From Lachnospiraceae bacterium (lineage in GTDB: Bacteria > Bacillota > Clostridia > Lachnospirales > Lachnospiraceae), in assembly GCA_025758065.1 (NCBI GenBank), contig CP107199.1, positions 3,321,501 to 3,385,500 on the forward strand: 64,000 bases of DNA, in the 5' to 3' direction. Below the pieces are notes generated by a model. The model ran no database searches, was not told the origin of the DNA, and worked only from the letters and a program-made list of their open reading frames with translations. Each line of letters begins with the position of its first letter. Position 1 is the first letter of the stretch. The translations under genes were made by a program, and so were the position numbers. Below, piece after piece: positions 61,286-64,000 of the stretch.

Positions 61286-61299
61286 ACTGATATATCAGT
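61286..61299. promoter_or_regulatory. Distal operator-like palindrome
   Basis: ACTGATATATCAGT is a perfect 14-bp palindrome sharing the TGATATAT core of the sites at 61104-61143 and lying about 150 bp upstream of them. It suggests cooperative binding or DNA looping. Confidence 0.6.
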
Positions 61300-61310
61300 T
61301 GCTTTGCATA

Positions 61311-61346
61311 AAAAATGACTCCGGAACCAAAGCCGGAGTCATTTTT
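61311..61346 (-). terminator. Terminator after the LprI-like gene
   Basis: AAAAATGACTCCGG pairs perfectly with CCGGAGTCATTTTT around a short loop, with T runs on both strands. It isolates the hydantoinase operon from the gene at 61368. Confidence 0.92.
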
Positions 61347-61367
61347 TCTCTTCTTCTTTTTTATTTT

Positions 61368-62012
61368 TTAATCTTTTCCTGCCAGTTCATCATACCGCTT
61401 TGCCAGCTCATAGGCACGTTCTCTGGTCTGGTTTACCATGCTGGAAGCATAGGATAAGCCATTTCCCGTTTTGCCGGAGCTGTCAGCTGCATCAGATTCT
61501 CTTTTTTTCAGCCAGTCTTTTTCTTCATTTGCAAGCTTTAAAGCTTCTTCCTGGGAAAGAGCCTCTAATAAGGCATTATATACAGCATTTAATTCCCCAT
61601 CCCACATTTTTAATTCTGTTTCTGCAGATGTTTTTGCGGAATAAACATTTGAGTCTGTATCCTGTTCCCTTGTCTTTTGTATCTGGCTGTCTAATTTTTT
61701 CAGGCGTTCTGTATAACTTTCCTCTTTTGTCTCAACAGACTGCACCTCTGCCCCTTCATCTTCTGCCAGAGCAGTCTCCTCACCGGTTACTTCTTTTTCC
61801 TGCAAAGATCCCCGGCTTTTTTCTCCCACCTCTTCAGGAACAGCCTGAAGTTCTTTCTCTTTTCCAATGGCTTTCTTTGCAGTATCTGTCGAAAGCACCT
61901 GTACCTGCTGTTCCTGGGAAGTTCTTTTCACAACGGAGCTTGTATAACTGGTAATGGCGATCCCTACTACCAGGATACAGCCGATAATGACCCACATCCT
62001 TCTATCTTTCAT
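61368..62012 (-). CDS. Membrane-anchored LprI-like (DUF1311) protein
   Basis: The 214-residue protein has a signal-anchor at 5-25 (MWVIIGCILVVGIAITSY), an extracytoplasmic linker rich in Glu, Lys, Ser and Val (about 30-110), and a C-terminal DUF1311/LprI domain (ELKMWDGELNAVYNALLEAL, LANEEKDWLKKRES, NQTRERAYELAKRYDEL). Some members inhibit lysozyme. The typical cysteines of that family are not seen. Monocistronic between two terminators. Confidence 0.8.
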   Translation of the reverse strand: MKDRRMWVIIGCILVVGIAITSYTSSVVKRTSQEQQVQVLSTDTAKKAIGKEKELQAVPEEVGEKSRGSLQEKEVTGEETALAEDEGAEVQSVETKEESYTERLKKLDSQIQKTREQDTDSNVYSAKTSAETELKMWDGELNAVYNALLEALSQEEALKLANEEKDWLKKRESDAADSSGKTGNGLSYASSMVNQTRERAYELAKRYDELAGKD

Positions 62013-62150
62013 ATATTCACATCCCTGTCTGTTATCTATGGACTGCTTTTACCGGCAGTAATTATTTTCCAGTCATACAGTACCATAAAATCGGACGCTT
62101 GTGAATACTATTCCAAAAGGAGTAATATATTGTAAGATTTGCGTAAAAAT

Positions 62151-62176
62151 TGAGCAGAGATGATCATCTCTGCTCA
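62151..62176 (-). terminator. Terminator of rnhA
   Basis: A 26-bp perfect palindrome centred on GATC (arms TGAGCAGAGAT and ATCTCTGCTCA) is followed on the minus strand by ATTTTTAC. Confidence 0.88.
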
Positions 62177-62182
62177 AATATA

Positions 62183-62665
62183 TTAAAGGGATAATCCTTC
62201 ATCTACCATCAGATCAGTTCCGTCTGCTGCTGTGGTAGCCAACTGGTCACACCGTTCATTCTGGGGATGTCCGGCATGGCCTTTTACCCAGATGAATGTA
62301 ACCTGATGCTGCTCTTTTGCTTTTAAAAGACGTTTCCACAGATCAATATTTTTTACAGGACCGCTTTTACCGCGGTTCCAGCCTTTAGCGATCCATCCAC
62401 TGATCCAGTTCTGGTTAAAGGCATCTGTAAGGTACTTGGAATCTGAATATAACTCTATCCTGCATGGGCGGTTTAAAGCCTCTAAGCCTGCTATGGCTGC
62501 CATTAACTCCATACGGTTATTTGTGGTCTTTTTATAACCTGCGGATAAGGTCTTTTCATGTAACTGGCCGCTTTTATCCACATAATGCATGACCACACCA
62601 TAACCTCCTGGTCCATCCGGATTTCCTCTTGCTGATCCATCTGTGTAGATTTTTACTTCTGTCAT
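62183..62665 (-). CDS. rnhA: Ribonuclease HI
   Basis: The 160-residue enzyme has the four acidic residues of RNase HI: Asp in IYTDGSARGNPDGPGGYG, Glu in RMELMAAIAGLEAL, Asp in LYSDSKYLTDAF and Asp in NERCDQLAT, with the basic protrusion WIAKGWNRGKSGPVKNIDLW. It removes RNA from RNA-DNA hybrids. It follows the beta-CASP nuclease gene on the same strand. Confidence 0.96.
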   Translation of the reverse strand: MTEVKIYTDGSARGNPDGPGGYGVVMHYVDKSGQLHEKTLSAGYKKTTNNRMELMAAIAGLEALNRPCRIELYSDSKYLTDAFNQNWISGWIAKGWNRGKSGPVKNIDLWKRLLKAKEQHQVTFIWVKGHAGHPQNERCDQLATTAADGTDLMVDEGLSL

Positions 62666-62719
62666 TGTCCTGTACTCCTGCTGTTATCATATATAGCGAT
62701 ATGTTATTTTCCGTTATAC

Positions 62720-64000
62720 TTATCGGTTCCATTTTTCGCACAAAGCTAATATCTGCTCTGTAAAACGTTTCAGATCCTGGTTTGCACCGCCCTGGTTGCG
62801 TGCGATCACATCCATAAGCATCTGTCCTGCATCCACCAGTCTGGTATAAATGCCTGTTGCCTTTCTGGTTGCCTGAGTCTCTGCCTCCACTAAAACAGGC
62901 TCTGTCTCCCTGATCCACAGTCCCCTTATCAGGTCAAATTCCGAACCTGAATATGGTGCTTTTGCTGTAAGACCAAGCTGCGTTGTCAAAGCATCTGTCA
63001 GGGATTCACAGGACTCATCATTTCCATGTACCACAAATACATATTTGGGTTTCTGTTCAAAAGCAGCTGCCCAGGTTAAAAGCCCATCTCTGTCTGCATG
63101 GCCGCTAATACCGTCCAAAGTCTCAATATGGGCCTTAACATCGATCTCTTCACCAAAGATCTTAACAGCAGGCGTGCCATCCTGAAGCAGGCGGCCTAAG
63201 GTTCCTTCCGCCTGATATCCGGCAAATACTACACTGCACTCTTCCCGCCACAGATTGTGCTTTAAATGGTGGCGGATACGGCCTGCATCACACATACCTG
63301 CCGCTGAAATGATCACCTTCGGAGTCATATCAAAGTTGATATTTTTAGATTCTTCACTGGTAACAGAAAGCTTCAGCCCCGGAAAATCAATCGGGTTAAT
63401 ACCACGTTCTACCAGTGCCTTTGTTTCCTCATCATAACATTCCACCATGTTCTGCTTAAATACATGGGTTGCCTCTACTGCCAGCGGGCTATCCACATAT
63501 ACCTGGAAACCATCATGGCCAGTAACCAGCTTTTTTTCTTTAATATGGCGGATCATGTACAGCAGTTCCTGGGTCCTGCCTACAGCAAAGGCCGGAATCA
63601 CTACATTACCTTTACGGTCTAAGGTCTCCTGGATAATACGCGCCAGACCAACTACATGGTCTTCACCCTTTTTGTGATAACGGTTTCCATAGGTAGACTC
63701 CATAACTACATAATCGCCGTCAGAAATATACTGTGGATCCCGAATCAGTGGTTTGTTTTTGTTTCCAATATCACCGGAAAAGACTATCTTACGCTGTTCT
63801 TCTCCCTCTGTTGCCCAGATTTCAATAGAGGCAGAACCAAGAAGATGACCTACATCTGTAAAACGTAAAGTGATATTTTCATTCAGTTTAAACTTCTGCC
63901 CGTAGGCAACACCTTCAAAATGGCCTAAAACACCTTCTGCATCCTGCATGGTATAAAGAGCTTCTACCTCTGCTTTTCCTGCTCTCCGGGCTTTACGGTT
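62720..64000 (-). CDS. Beta-CASP metallo-beta-lactamase RNA-processing nuclease (5' end off window)
   Basis: The frame is open to the window edge at 64000, so the N terminus with the HxHxDH motif is outside. The visible 426 residues have FTDVGHLLGSASIEIW (metal ligand His), VFSGDIGN (Asp), the beta-CASP insert with VVMESTYGNRYH and FAVGRTQELLY, ISAAGMCDAGRIRHHL, FAGYQAEGTLGR and SGHADRDGLLTW. This architecture fits an RNA-cleaving enzyme of the CPSF/RNase J kind (COG1236 group). The C-terminal 60 residues are an extra helical part. Confidence 0.9.
   Translation of the reverse strand, partial: NRKARRAGKAEVEALYTMQDAEGVLGHFEGVAYGQKFKLNENITLRFTDVGHLLGSASIEIWATEGEEQRKIVFSGDIGNKNKPLIRDPQYISDGDYVVMESTYGNRYHKKGEDHVVGLARIIQETLDRKGNVVIPAFAVGRTQELLYMIRHIKEKKLVTGHDGFQVYVDSPLAVEATHVFKQNMVECYDEETKALVERGINPIDFPGLKLSVTSEESKNINFDMTPKVIISAAGMCDAGRIRHHLKHNLWREECSVVFAGYQAEGTLGRLLQDGTPAVKIFGEEIDVKAHIETLDGISGHADRDGLLTWAAAFEQKPKYVFVVHGNDESCESLTDALTTQLGLTAKAPYSGSEFDLIRGLWIRETEPVLVEAETQATRKATGIYTRLVDAGQMLMDVIARNQGGANQDLKRFTEQILALCEKWNR

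Overview
The window reads as a stretch of chromosome from a spore-forming, anaerobic Firmicute, most likely a member of the Lachnospiraceae (class Clostridia). Pointers are an alpha/beta-type small acid-soluble spore protein with a sigma-G-like promoter, GerW and YlbJ sporulation proteins, a SleB-type cell wall hydrolase, a HisG short form with its HisZ partner, RecU, RqcH, an Asp23/FakA pair, moderately AT-rich DNA and strong AGGAGG ribosome sites. Nearly all genes lie on the minus strand. I saw no tRNA, rRNA or CRISPR array.

Region 1 (1-8.4 kb) is a signalling region that is partly decaying. From right to left on the minus strand it holds a truncated XRE regulator, a (TTGC)17 tetranucleotide tract just in front of a 955-residue hybrid sensor kinase, the remains of a second such kinase with two internal deletions, a frameshifted Hpt gene that also lacks its phospho-accepting His, an intact response regulator with an HD-GYP (c-di-GMP phosphodiesterase) domain, and a c-di-GMP-I riboswitch with its own promoter and a terminator, whose target gene lies off the left edge. 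A plus-strand SleB-like hydrolase follows, and a complete IS4-family element (8471-10117, 10-bp target duplication) has landed in the terminator behind it.

Region 2 (10.1-33 kb) carries a purine permease, peptidase T, a histidine operon hisZ-G-D-B-A-IE transcribed from a consensus promoter, RecU, a DUF362 ferredoxin-like protein, trpS, two RNA pseudouridine synthases (one fused to a HAD phosphatase), an SDR, a YgiQ radical-SAM protein, an rRNA m5C methyltransferase, YlbJ, a coiled-coil protein, coaD, rsmD and the spore protein. HisIE has an N-terminal HisF-like barrel that lacks both catalytic aspartates, while hisF, hisH and hisC are absent from the cluster.

Region 3 (33-56 kb) is core housekeeping: manA, recG, a ROK sugar kinase, a BI-1 protein, FakA-like and Asp23 proteins, rpmB, gerW, two uncharacterised genes, cinA, pgsA, rimO, rpoZ, gmk, yicC, a second DDE transposase, rqcH, rpsU and alaS. 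A 45-residue membrane protein begins directly after a terminator hairpin whose stem contains its ribosome site.

Region 4 (56-64 kb) is an accessory operon: permease, hydantoinase/oxoprolinase, an HExxH metallopeptidase and a GntR/FCD regulator, preceded by repeated TGATATAT palindromes that look like the regulator's operator. A LprI-like protein, RNase HI and a beta-CASP nuclease cut by the window edge follow.

Two dispersed intergenic repeat families are visible. Family A is a double hairpin with a compensatory base change between copies (three copies). Family B is a palindromic, MITE-like element of which all four copies start directly after the stop codon of a gene.
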